A stretch of 64,000 nt of DNA from Chloropicon primus. Taxonomy: Eukaryota > Chlorophyta > Chloropicophyceae > Chloropicales > Chloropicaceae. Numbering within the stretch: the first letter of the stretch is position 1; each line of letters begins with the position of its first letter. This document shows, piece by piece, positions 8,733 to 17,716 of this stretch. The notes beneath the pieces are model-generated. The model searched no databases, was not told the origin of the DNA, and saw only the letters and a program-made list of their open reading frames with translations. The position numbers and the translations under genes are program-made. The stretch is taken from NCBI GenBank assembly GCA_023205875.1, contig CP060756.1:744001-808000 (forward strand), read 5' to 3'.

Positions 8733-10223
8733 TCACGAGTTTCCAGTATGATGATGATCTTCCTCGCCATCACCACTCTCACTCTCACTTTCACTTTCGT
8801 AGACCCCGAAAGAGGAGGAGGAAGACGAATCGTCGTCCCGAGGCACGTCCCGGTTGGCCGCGCCGGGCTTGTAGTGCAGCATGCTGAGCTGGTCTTGCGA
8901 CCACCGCGGCGGGGAATTCGGTCCTGGCCTCCCTGTGCCCGAGTCCTCCCTCGGCCTGGCGCTGTCTGAGCCGGTTCTCTCGGGGCTCCGCCACATCCAG
9001 GACGGCTTCTCCCCCCTCGGCTGATCCGGACCCCTGTCCTGGTCAACCACCTTGACGATTCTGCTGGGCTTCCTGCGGCCGCTCACTTTTTTCTCCTCGG
9101 CCTTGGGCGCATCTTTGGGCGCGAGAAGGAGCTCCTCGACCTGTATCTTCTTCTGCTTCTCGATCAACTGGAGCTCTTTCGGAGTCGTCCTCTGGTTGTC
9201 GAGGACGATGTCATCCGACGGGAAGAATGACAGCACCTTCGTCCTGTACCCCGAGGCGTACGATATTGGGTTCTCCGCCAGCCAGAGCGACTCCAGGTAA
9301 GGGAGAGAGCCGAGCCGGGAGACTTCAGAAAATTTGCTGATGAGGTTGCCCGAAAGGTCCAGGACCTCCAGGCTGTAGAGCTTATCTATGCCCTCCGTGG
9401 AAGTCAAGGAGTTGCACTTGAGCCTGAGCTGCGTCAGGTTGCCGCACCTCTCGTTCAGGCGGTCCGTGGACGATATCCTGTTGTAGGACAAGTCCAGGGA
9501 CATGAGGTTCACGCAGTTGTGCAAGTTCTCCATGGTTTTGAAGGAGTTTCCCGCCATGTCCAGGCTCTTCACGCAAGTCAGCAGAGTCAGGGAGCTGTCC
9601 ATTCTCGTGAAGCTGTTGTGTATGCACCGCACGGTCTCCAGCTTCTGCCATTCCCTCGGGACTTGGTCGGTGCTTCCCTCCTCCGCCTCGCTTCCGCAGG
9701 GCGAGAAGATGTGCCTCAGGTCCTCCGCCGAGTTGGAGACGACCAGGTTCTCGAGCCTGGGTCGAAGCTCCACGAGGCCCGCGACCGGGTGACTGGACAG
9801 GTCGCACTTGTATATCTCCAGAGACGTGAGGAAGCGAAACCGGGTCAAATCAATGGGTGTTGGGTCTCTCCTCGCCTTGCTCAGCGAGGCAAGCTTGAGC
9901 TTGGAGAGCCTAACGAGGACGCTCTGGATCCTCTCCAGACGCTGGTGGTCGTTGATGTCGGCCACGTAGGCCCTTATGTACTCCAACGAGTTCTGCTCCG
10001 ATGAGTTCAAATCGCTCAGCGAGTCCAGGGTACCCAACCTGCTGTTCAGGAGCTCGAGACCCCTCGGGTGCAGCTTCAGGGTTCTCTTCGCACCGTACAA
10101 GTCCGCCGCGTTCGCCTCCAGGAAAGCCTCCAACTCTTGCAGGTATCTCTCAGGCGTCCAATCCTCCTCCTCCTCCTCCTCCTTCCTCAGAACCTCGCTC
10201 GGACCCGGAGGCGATCCTCCCAT
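8733..10223 (-). CDS. Leucine-rich-repeat protein, STK11IP/nischarin-like
   Basis: 496 aa from an ATG at 10223. An acidic N-terminus (Glu run at about residues 15-20) and a helical region are followed by about six LRRs at roughly residues 125-350, for example LTQLRLKCNSLTSTEGIDKL and LEVLDLSGNLISKF. An LRR cap follows (NPISYASGYRTKVLSFFP, as in SDS22-type repeats). The C-terminal 130 residues are low-complexity: basic, Ser-rich, then acidic and His-rich. The upstream part before the LRRs (FRFLTSLEIYKCDL) recalls LKB1-interacting protein (STK11IP) relatives found in plants and algae. LRRs of this type are protein-binding; the partner is unknown. A (GA)n run on the coding strand sits 9 bp before the start. 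Confidence 0.75.
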   Translation of the reverse strand: MGGSPPGPSEVLRKEEEEEEDWTPERYLQELEAFLEANAADLYGAKRTLKLHPRGLELLNSRLGTLDSLSDLNSSEQNSLEYIRAYVADINDHQRLERIQSVLVRLSKLKLASLSKARRDPTPIDLTRFRFLTSLEIYKCDLSSHPVAGLVELRPRLENLVVSNSAEDLRHIFSPCGSEAEEGSTDQVPREWQKLETVRCIHNSFTRMDSSLTLLTCVKSLDMAGNSFKTMENLHNCVNLMSLDLSYNRISSTDRLNERCGNLTQLRLKCNSLTSTEGIDKLYSLEVLDLSGNLISKFSEVSRLGSLPYLESLWLAENPISYASGYRTKVLSFFPSDDIVLDNQRTTPKELQLIEKQKKIQVEELLLAPKDAPKAEEKKVSGRRKPSRIVKVVDQDRGPDQPRGEKPSWMWRSPERTGSDSARPREDSGTGRPGPNSPPRWSQDQLSMLHYKPGAANRDVPRDDDSSSSSSFGVYESESESESGDGEEDHHHTGNS

Positions 10224-10230
10224 CGCGCGC

Positions 10231-10261
<31 letters not shown>

Positions 10262-10604
10262 CAATCCACTCGCGACCGAACTATCCAGTCAATCCGAGGA
10301 CCGAATCCCTCGACAAGCACATGAATCTCGAGATCGATCGTGAGACGACGCTCTTTACGATTCTCCACCTCAACACCTTCCCCTCCCCTCTCCTCTCCGC
10401 CCTTGTCCCGAACAACGAAAGGTAAAGGTGCCCCCTCCCTCTCCTCTCTCCTCCCTCTCCTCGAGAATTTCGTTCAAGCTGGTGCTGAGTTTTTAGTTTT
10501 TGGCCAACGAGACTGGAGTCCAAAGGCGAGTCAAGGTTGGTGAGGTTGTGGTTGTGGTGCGGACGGAGAGAGAGAGAGAAGGTTTGGGTTTGGGTTTTTG
10601 CACG
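10224..10604. promoter_or_regulatory. Divergent promoter region, LRR gene / PH-domain gene
   Basis: 381 bp between two start codons. It contains a (CT)14 run at 10232-10259 (GA on the strand of the LRR gene) and a (GA)7 run at 10566-10579 on the strand of the PH gene, so both genes have GA on their own coding strand close to the ATG. No other feature was recognised. Confidence 0.6.
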
Positions 10605-11264
10605 ATGGGGGACGACTTGAAACTGAATGTGATAAAGGAGGGTTACCTTGGAAAGAAAATGAAACATAATATTATAAAAAAAGTTCAAAGGAGGTGGTTC
10701 AGGCTCTTTGACTACGAGCTCGTGTACTGGAAGAAGAAGGAGCAAGCCGAAGCGGGTGAGGAGCCCCTTGCGTACATACCCTTGAAGGCCTACAAGTTGG
10801 AAGTTCCTCACGGGAGAATGGCTTCGAAGCACGCCTTCAGGTTGAGTCTCATGGACAGCCAGGCTGAGCTCTTGTCTCAGCAACCCGAGAACGTGGAGGA
10901 GGAGGATAAGGTGGACCAAGCCAAGTATGTTCTGGAGTGCGAGACGGCGGAAGAGAAAATAGCTTGGGAAAATGCGATTCGGGAGCAGATGTGGAAGGCA
11001 GGAACCAAAGATGTAAGTTGAAACCCACGCGCAGGCACCCACCACGACAAGTGCCCCCCTTTCCATCTGGAGGGACACGATAGCTGACACGGACGCGCGC
11101 GCGCACACACACACACACTTTTTCTCTCGTCTGTTTGCCTCTCCTCGGAGCAGAACAAAGTCTTCAAGCAAAGAAAACTCACTGGATTCGCTCCACCACC
11201 GCTCATGAAGAAAACCGACCTCAGTCTGCAGTCGACCATCAAAGAGTTCGACGAAGATTTTTGA
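10605..11264 (+). CDS. Small PH-domain protein (two exons)
   Basis: Exon 1 is 10605-11012 and exon 2 is 11154-11264, joined by a GTAAGT donor and a GGAGCAG acceptor in phase 0; total 172 aa. Start: the ATG at 10605 in GCACGATGG. Residues about 9-130 form a pleckstrin homology domain. It starts VIKEGYLGKKM, has the basic strand (KKVQRRWFRLFDYELVYWKKK) expected to contact phosphoinositide headgroups, and ends with the C-terminal helix (AEEKIAWENAIREQM) containing the near-invariant Trp. Exon 2 adds a basic tail ending EFDEDF. Likely a membrane-binding adaptor; ligand and partner are unknown. It is convergent with MOC1, 77 bp between stops. The 141-nt intron carries a (CA)n run near 11104. Confidence 0.85.
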
Positions 11265-11341
11265 CGAAGAGGGGTCAATTTGTGGATTAAACCATTCAGG
11301 GCGCCGCGCGCGCGCTCTTGCTGTTAAAAGTAATACGGAGG

Positions 11342-12430
11342 TCACTCCTTTTCGCCGCCGTGCTCAAGGAGTCTCTCGATGAGCTCTCCCTTCTTGCCGC
11401 TCACTTTCAGCCCCCTGTCCTTGAGCAGAACTTTGAGCTCGTTGGCGGTGAGAAGGTCCAGCTTGAGCTTCTCGGAGCTCAGCCCTTTGAGGCCCGCCTC
11501 CACGAACACGTCTTTCAGCGAGGACTGCAGGCCCTCCTCCTGCGCCCTCACCAGATGTCCGTAAGAGGCTATCAGCAGCGCGTCCGCCCTTCCGTGCTTG
11601 CCCTTCGGCAGGAGCTCCTCCTCGAGCTCAGGAAAGATTTGCCTCGCGAGAGCGACGCTGCTGGACTTCACCTTGGTCCCCCTCGAGGCCCTCTTCTTCT
11701 TGGCGCCGTCCCCCTCGGCGCCGTCCCCCCCGTCGTCGTTCTCAGTCTTCTTCTTCCTGCTCCCCACGAGCTCGAACAGGGTCTTCCAGGTCTTGGAGTT
11801 GATCTTGTGCCACGGGATCTCCGCGTGGGACAGAACCCCCTCCCAAATTCCCACGCCGACGCCCTGGACAAAGGCGCTGTAGCTACTGAAGTGGTACTCC
11901 ACCCCGCCGCCCTCCAGGAAAGCCACGGTCTTGTGCTTGGGGAAGTCCAGGCGCTTGATGAGCTGGGCCAGCTGGGCCGCGTCGATTCGCTCCCTCCCCT
12001 TGCTCGTCTTCCCTATCGCGACCTTGTACACGGGGACGTCTATGACTTCCGCCCGAACCTCGAGCCTGCAGCCCGCCTCCCCGTCGTCCACCCGCGTGCT
12101 CCGAAGAATGGCGATGGCCCCGTTCCTGTCCGGATCGATCCCCAGGACGATCTCGCAGCAATCAGACGAGGACGAGGAGGAAGACGAGGAGGAGGGCTCC
12201 TCGCCCCCGCCGAGAGCGTCCGTGCCCCCCGCCCTGGCGTGCTTGAACCGCAGCGTCCCTGAGCTCAGTATCTGGTCGCCCCTCGTCGTCGTCGTCCCCG
12301 CCCTCTCCTCGCTCCCGTTCTCTTTCTTCGCCCCCGCCTGCACCCTCCTCGCCTCCCCCCGGCCGTACGTCCCCATCGACCGCCTCAGGGGACCGGACCC
12401 CACGCCCAGCGCCAACGCACGTCGCAGCAT
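11342..12430 (-). CDS. MOC1: MOC1-like chloroplast Holliday junction resolvase with C-terminal SAP motif
   Basis: RNase H-fold (RuvC-like) endonuclease that resolves four-way DNA junctions during chloroplast nucleoid segregation in plants and Chlamydomonas. 362 aa from the ATG at 12430; the frame stays open far upstream but that part is not protein-like. Residues 1-90 are basic then Gly/Ser-rich with a run of ten Ser, consistent with a transit peptide plus linker. The nuclease core starts at LGIDPDRNGAIAI (Asp99 the first catalytic acid), continues with TVAFLEGGG and ends with KHGRADALLIASYGH. The last 35 residues (NELKVLLKDRGLKVSGKKGE) match a SAP DNA-binding motif. The core contains a Lys/Asp/Glu-rich insert near residues 240-265. 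Confidence 0.87.
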   Translation of the reverse strand: MLRRALALGVGSGPLRRSMGTYGRGEARRVQAGAKKENGSEERAGTTTTRGDQILSSGTLRFKHARAGGTDALGGGEEPSSSSSSSSSSDCCEIVLGIDPDRNGAIAILRSTRVDDGEAGCRLEVRAEVIDVPVYKVAIGKTSKGRERIDAAQLAQLIKRLDFPKHKTVAFLEGGGVEYHFSSYSAFVQGVGVGIWEGVLSHAEIPWHKINSKTWKTLFELVGSRKKKTENDDGGDGAEGDGAKKKRASRGTKVKSSSVALARQIFPELEEELLPKGKHGRADALLIASYGHLVRAQEEGLQSSLKDVFVEAGLKGLSSEKLKLDLLTANELKVLLKDRGLKVSGKKGELIERLLEHGGEKE

Positions 12431-12929
12431 CCTCCCCTCCTCCTCCTCCAGTGCTAGGAGACAGACAGAAAGAGAGACAGAGACAGAGTATGGGATTCCC
12501 AGCCACGCGGAGTTCGCGTCGTGTGCTTGAAGGGAAGGAAGGGAAGAGAGCGCACAAGAAAACCTCCTTGGCTCGGCCGACCGACAGATCCTTCCCCGCT
12601 CGTGTCGTCGCGACCCAAAACAACAACAACAACAACAAAAGCCAACTCCTCTCTCTCTCTGTTTCTGGCAAAAAGCAGTTTTGAAAAGTATTCTCCGTGT
12701 GACATTCATTGAACTGAACGGAGAAACTGATGGCTCTGAGGCCTCAAAACTCGATAAGATCAAGATCTCAGGAGTCAGAGGGGACGGATTGGACAGAGGC
12801 AGAGGCCGCGAGAGAGAGAGAGAGAGAGAGAGGCAGGCAGAAGGGCTGTTGGTTGACTCGATTAGACCTAGACTACTCTCGTTCGATCGAAGAGTATCGC
12901 TTACGTCGTCCGTTGCGCGCAGAGCAATC
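12431..12929. promoter_or_regulatory. Divergent promoter region, MOC1 / glutaredoxin
   Basis: 499 bp between starts. A CAA run at 12619-12640 and a (GA)11 run at 12810-12832, the latter GA on the glutaredoxin strand and about 100 bp before its ATG. No coding potential seen. Confidence 0.5.
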
Positions 12930-13792
12930 ATGATTGCTGGAGGGAGCGTGAAGGTGCCGGCCGCCAGGGTGGGGTCACAGGGCATTGCCGGGAGGCGCGG
13001 AGTCAGCGTCAGGGCGAGGGCTTCCGCTGTCCGCGCCGCGGTGGAGAGGCCGCCCAAGGTCGTCTTGGACGAGCTCCCGATCGTGTACGCGTACGACCAC
13101 TGCCCGTACTGCGTCAGGGTCCGCCTGGGGCTCGGGCTGAAGAACGTCAAGCACGAGGTCGTCTTCATGGCCAACGACGACGTGAAGAAGCCCACGGGCC
13201 TGATTGGCAAGAAGATTGCTCCCATCTTTGAGATTCCGGACGAGAAGCTGATCATGGGCGAGTCCATGGACATCGTCAAGAAGATTGACGCCGAGGAGAA
13301 GTACGGGTCCACCGGATTCTTCGCGGGGGCGACGGACCGCAAGGACATCAAGGCGTGGATGAAGTCCGTGAAGGACTTGCTGCGACTGCTCCACCGCCCT
13401 CGTTACATGAGCGCCAGCCTTCCCGAGTTCCAGCAGAGGGACAGCAGGGACTACTTCGTTGGCGGCCACCCCGTCCCCCGTACGACAAGCCCGAGTGGAA
13501 GGCCGAGGAGTTCGGCCAGGAGGCCAGGGAGGAGGCCTACGCCGCCGCCATGGCCAAGACGCCCGAGTTGCTCCCGGAGCTCAACGCCGCCCTGGTGGAG
13601 CTGGAGAAACTCATCTACTCCGACTCCTCCTGCTCGGAGGTCGGCTTGGGCCTCGACGACATCGACCTGTGGAGCAGGCTGAGGAGCGTCACCTTGGTCG
13701 AAGGCGCCGAGTTCCAGCCAAAGACCTTGGCCTACCTCAACAACCTCTCGGAGGCCGGAGACGTCCCTCTCTACTTCGGAATGAAGTGCTAA
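12930..13792 (+). CDS. Grx2/GrxB-like glutaredoxin, plastid-targeted; apparent one-base frameshift
   Basis: Thiol-disulfide oxidoreductase of the E. coli GrxB type: an N-terminal thioredoxin-fold domain followed by a GST-like helical domain. The ATG at 12930 starts an Arg/Ala/Val-rich transit-peptide-like leader of about 45 residues. The active site is YDHCPYC (Cys58 and Cys61), followed by the GrxB signatures GLKNVKHEV, APIFEI and GESMDIVKKIDAEE. The helical domain continues to RDYFVGG in the first frame. From about 13480 the homologous sequence (YDKPEWKAEEFGQE, LDDIDLWSRLRSVTLVEG, ending FGMKC) is in another frame. One base more in the C-run near 13475 would restore it, and no GT-AG intron fits there. 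Either a sequence error or a genuine frameshift in this copy. Confidence 0.8.
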
Positions 13793-14169
13793 GTCTAAGT
13801 CTTGCTCTTTTCTTTTGTGCCAAATGAAATAAAGGTTACTTGTTGTTTCGTTGCAGCAGCCGTTATGTCGAGGCCCGTCGAGGCCCGTCGTGCAAGACGG
13901 CGGTTCGAGCAACAATTCTCACATCCAGTGGCCAACCATTTCTAAGCCGCAGGCCCAGGTACCCTTCCTCCCCCGTCCAAGACACCGCCTTTCCCTCCTC
14001 GAGCGAACACCTCGAGCGAGGGGCATGACATGTCTCTCTTTCTCTCTCTTTCCCCTTGGCAATTTTTTTTCCCACGAAAAACTGAACTGGACCCAAAGCG
14101 TCAAGCTAGAGAGAGAGAGAGGAGAGTTGCGTTGCAAGGGACCAGAGCAGAGGTGGAGCTGTGTTCTCC
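13793..14169. promoter_or_regulatory. Intergenic region upstream of the AGMO-like gene
   Basis: 377 bp between two plus-strand genes. A CGTCGAGGCC direct repeat lies around 13868-13892, and a (GA)7 run at 14108-14121 lies about 50 bp before the downstream ATG. Nothing else recognised. Confidence 0.45.
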
Positions 14170-15684
14170 ATGGTGACCGCGAGCGTTTCCACCGTGACGG
14201 AACACATCATCCACGCCAAAGGTCGGAAGACCGGGTCCGGTGGCGCGACGATGTTGGAGGCGAAGAAAGCAATCTTTGGGAGCACGGACTTGCTCATCAA
14301 GAAGAAGGACGAGCTCGCTGAGAAAGCTATGATAGCCGCCGTCCTCGTGGCCATCCAGCTGCTTCTGCTGATCCAGAAGGTCACGGGCCTCGGCCCCCTC
14401 TTCGCTGCCATGCCAATCTTCGTTTTCCTCATCGCTTGCGAGTTTGTCATCCAAAGGGTTTCCCGGTACCACTCCGTGGGAGCGGGATACACCGCCGCGG
14501 GGATGATATGCTCCGTCTCGGCCGGGGTCATCCAGCAGATAGGCGCGGTCCTCGTCAAGAAGGTCGTGCTCAACATGGGGACCATGCCGTACGAATACTT
14601 GTTCCGAAAGTTCGGTGCCCCGGTGGGTGGTGACGTCGGCCAGGCCGCGCTCGCCCTTGTCTTCCAGGACATGGGGTACTACTGGGCTCACAGATGCTAC
14701 CACCAAGTGCAGCTCGGCTGGATGTTCCACGCGATCCACCACAACAACGACCATTACAATTTTGCGGTGGCCTTGAGGCAGTCCTGGGGGAACAACATGA
14801 CATCTTGGGTTTTCTACCTCCCCCTGGCCTTCTTCATCAGCCCGGAAGCCCTGAGGTGGGCCGCGGAGTGGAACCTGATCTACCAGTTCTGGGTGCACAC
14901 TTGCTTGGTGAGGAGAACGCCGGACTGGTTCGAGTACGTGTTCTCCACCCCCTCGCACCACAGGGTTCACCACGACAGGAGGCTTCACAAGAACTTTGGA
15001 GGAATTTTCATCCTGTGGGACCGCTGGTTCGGCACCTTTCTCTCCGAGGTGTCGCTCGGGGAAGACGAGGTGGCCCAGGGCGGGGACTACACGAGGCTGG
15101 ACGACGGCGAGGAGGTTTCCGTTTTCGGAACGATGCTGAACCAGGAGAACTACTTCACGGACCTCTGGCAGATGCAGCACCCGATGGAGACGCTGAAGAG
15201 CTTGAGGAGAGCCAAGGGCATCACGCGGAAGCTGAAGACCGCGATCCAGGGGGCTGGATTTTATTCGGCCGTCCACAAGGATCGCGGCATCATGCCTAGG
15301 ACAAGCGTCCCGGCGCACAGGAGGATCAGGTTCGCGAGCAGGCTCCCCGTGCTGGGCAGCATTTACGCTCTCGTCCACTTCCACATCGCTGTGCTGTCCT
15401 TCATCATGGTTTCCGTGAATCCAGACACCCTGAAGCACAGCTTCCTTGGGGTGTGCTCGTGTTACCTTCCCGTTGTCACTTGCCTCTGCTCTCTTGCGTT
15501 CGTGAATGACGGCGTCCAGTTCGCGCCCTACGCGGAGGCCATGAGGTGCATCTGGACGACCTTCGCCAACGACCCTGGGCTTGCGTATTACTTTTACCTG
15601 TTCTCGAGTCTTCTCATCGCCTTCAACCCGGACTTCTTGCGCGCCACCAAGGTTGTGAACTCCCTGAAGGCGAAAGCAATCTGA
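14170..15684 (+). CDS. AGMO/TMEM195-like alkylglycerol monooxygenase (fatty acid hydroxylase superfamily)
   Basis: Membrane-bound di-iron hydroxylase; animal AGMO cleaves ether lipids using tetrahydrobiopterin. 504 aa from the ATG at 14170 (TCCATGG); the frame extends three codons upstream only to a GTG. Hydrophobic helices surround the conserved histidine boxes: HRCYH (His174-His178), HAIHH (187-191) and HHRVHH (263-268). The following NFGGIFILWDRWFGTF is highly characteristic of the AGMO branch. A C-terminal block of three to four further helices (about residues 400-495) matches the longer AGMO architecture. Likely in the endoplasmic reticulum. Substrate and cofactor use in this organism are inference from the family. 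Confidence 0.85.
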   Translation: MVTASVSTVTEHIIHAKGRKTGSGGATMLEAKKAIFGSTDLLIKKKDELAEKAMIAAVLVAIQLLLLIQKVTGLGPLFAAMPIFVFLIACEFVIQRVSRYHSVGAGYTAAGMICSVSAGVIQQIGAVLVKKVVLNMGTMPYEYLFRKFGAPVGGDVGQAALALVFQDMGYYWAHRCYHQVQLGWMFHAIHHNNDHYNFAVALRQSWGNNMTSWVFYLPLAFFISPEALRWAAEWNLIYQFWVHTCLVRRTPDWFEYVFSTPSHHRVHHDRRLHKNFGGIFILWDRWFGTFLSEVSLGEDEVAQGGDYTRLDDGEEVSVFGTMLNQENYFTDLWQMQHPMETLKSLRRAKGITRKLKTAIQGAGFYSAVHKDRGIMPRTSVPAHRRIRFASRLPVLGSIYALVHFHIAVLSFIMVSVNPDTLKHSFLGVCSCYLPVVTCLCSLAFVNDGVQFAPYAEAMRCIWTTFANDPGLAYYFYLFSSLLIAFNPDFLRATKVVNSLKAKAI

Positions 15685-15960
15685 ACCAGATGGCGAGGTG
15701 AGGAACACTTGAATACATTATTATTATTATTATTAACTTTTTTTTGACCCAAGCTCCTCCACATCATGCATGATCATGGGCAAGGTCATGGTCTGGCGAG
15801 ACGACCATGGTCATGACCATGACGCGAGACGACATGGGGGGAGAAGAGACGAGGAGTGCGGCGGAAGGGGGAGCCTGGCCGAACATAATTGAGACGACGA
15901 CCGGCGACCTCCCCTCGACGCCAGCACAGACCTGTGACTCTCGTCCCACGACCAAGAAGA

Positions 15961-17667
15961 ATGCACAAGAGGAGGATGAGGATCGTAACGTTCGCCCTCG
16001 CTCTCGCAACCGCCGTCGCGTGCTGCGTGGTGGGAGCCTCCGCCGCCTCGGCTCAGGACGGCGACTTGATCGTCAAGACGACGGCGGGGCCCGTTCAGGG
16101 CTTCCGCTCCGGCAACTTGAGCGCCTTCCTTGGCATTCCCTTCGCATCGGCAGGGAGATGGGAGATGCCTCAGGATCCCAAGCCCTGGATCGAACCCCTT
16201 CGGGCCACCCGCTATGGGCCCATCTGTCCGCAGGCGAACGGGTCGACCGACCAGGTCGACTCGACCACGGAGGTCTATTGGGCGGAGGAGCCCTGGAATA
16301 TCGTGATGCCACCACCATCGGAGCAGTCCGAGGATTGCCTTCGTGTCAACGTTTATGTGCCTGATGACGTCGACGACGCGGCTGGAGCACCAGTGATGGT
16401 TTGGATCCACGGCGGGGCTTTTCTCAACGGAAACGGCAACGGCTTCGCGAGCCCTCCAGAGACGTTGGTCGGCAAGGGCGTCGTTCTGGTGACCTTTAAC
16501 TACAGGCTAGGCGCCCTCGGATTCTTCGCTCATCCTGACCTGAAGGACGACACGAACTTTGGCTTGTTTGATCAGATCGCGGCGCTGCGGTGGGTGCAGG
16601 AGAACATCGAGCAGTTTGGCGGGGATCCATCCAAGGTCACGATTTTCGGCCAGTCGGCGGGCGGTGCCGCTGTGGAGATTTTGATGGTTTCTCCGCTCAC
16701 CAAGAATCTTTTCCACCGCGCCATTGTCGAGTCTGGAAGTATTATGCAAAGCCAAAACGTGACAGTTGATGATGCAAAGTGGATAGGAGTTGCCGTGGGC
16801 GAGGCAATGGGCGTGGAAGCTGGGCCCAGCCAGCTCGAGAAGATGAGGGATGCTCCTTTCGCGGACATTGTTTCGGCGACTCTTCAGTCGATGCAGCACG
16901 GCGTGCTTCCTGATGTGGTTTTCATCGATGGGAAGAGCATGGACACGGACGCCACCACCGGGTTCCTAGAGGGAAGGAACCACAAAGTGCCCATGATCAT
17001 AGGCACAAACCAGAACGAAACGAACGTTTGGTACGGGGACTCCTCCTATGCAGGGGGCTTCCCCTTGCCAATGCTGCAATTGACCCCGGAGTTGAGTGCT
17101 TATGTCCCACCCACCTCCAAGGTGAACTACGAGAACATCATTCGCAAAGTCTACAAGGGCAGCGCGAATGAGATCTTGTCCTTGTACCCCGCAGACCAGC
17201 CGCTTGAGAGCTCCGAAAGGATGCAAACGAACATGCAGTTCCTTACGGGAACCCTCATGATCGCGAACGCGATGGCAGGCAGGGGGGAGGACGTCAGGCT
17301 CTACCAATTCACACAGAAGCCTGAGGGAGCTGCTGGGGAGAAATTTGGGACTTACCACGGCTATGAGTTGCCTTACGTCTTCGGATCGGCTTCCGCTCGC
17401 GCCCAGGCTCCGATTACGAACCCGGCGCTCGCAGATCAAATGAGCTCTTATTGGTCTAACTTCGCCAGGGTTGGGGATCCGAACGCTGAGGGGTTGCCAG
17501 AGTGGAAGACCCTGCCGTCCGCTTCTGCGAACGAGTGGTTCATTCTGGGACCGGAGGTCGGCACTGAAAGCATTCCCAAGGATGTCTTGGAGCAGAACGC
17601 CGCGTCGCGCAGCATCTTTCTCCAGTACCTCGATATTCCCAAGCTCATGTCTGAGTTTCAGAGCTAA
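15961..17667 (+). CDS. Secreted type-B carboxylesterase (cholinesterase-like fold)
   Basis: Alpha/beta hydrolase that cleaves carboxylic esters; the exact substrate cannot be told. 568 aa from the ATG at 15961 (a second ATG at 15976 is possible). A basic start and hydrophobic core (IVTFALALATAVACCVVGA) ending SAASAQ look like a cleavable signal peptide, so it is probably secreted or in the endomembrane system. Catalytic residues by family motif: Ser232 in FGQSAGGAA, Glu353 in GTNQNETN, His466 in TYHGYELPYVFGS. The oxyanion-hole motif VWIHGGAF, the EDCLRVNVY signature and the TFNYRLGALGF strand are present. Length is normal for the family and nothing appears broken. Its stop is 49 bp from that of the convergent fusion gene. 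Confidence 0.9.
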   Translation: MHKRRMRIVTFALALATAVACCVVGASAASAQDGDLIVKTTAGPVQGFRSGNLSAFLGIPFASAGRWEMPQDPKPWIEPLRATRYGPICPQANGSTDQVDSTTEVYWAEEPWNIVMPPPSEQSEDCLRVNVYVPDDVDDAAGAPVMVWIHGGAFLNGNGNGFASPPETLVGKGVVLVTFNYRLGALGFFAHPDLKDDTNFGLFDQIAALRWVQENIEQFGGDPSKVTIFGQSAGGAAVEILMVSPLTKNLFHRAIVESGSIMQSQNVTVDDAKWIGVAVGEAMGVEAGPSQLEKMRDAPFADIVSATLQSMQHGVLPDVVFIDGKSMDTDATTGFLEGRNHKVPMIIGTNQNETNVWYGDSSYAGGFPLPMLQLTPELSAYVPPTSKVNYENIIRKVYKGSANEILSLYPADQPLESSERMQTNMQFLTGTLMIANAMAGRGEDVRLYQFTQKPEGAAGEKFGTYHGYELPYVFGSASARAQAPITNPALADQMSSYWSNFARVGDPNAEGLPEWKTLPSASANEWFILGPEVGTESIPKDVLEQNAASRSIFLQYLDIPKLMSEFQS

Positions 17668-17716
17668 AAAACAATTTATCTTTTAATACATACTTTTAGA
17701 TTTAACCGCCGGGCAG

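Noticed and set aside
12431-13351. Extending MOC1 upstream to about 13351
   Set aside because: The frame is open but overlaps the glutaredoxin gene and its promoter; the translation is Ser/Leu repeats, and the ATG at 12430 gives a normal transit-peptide start.
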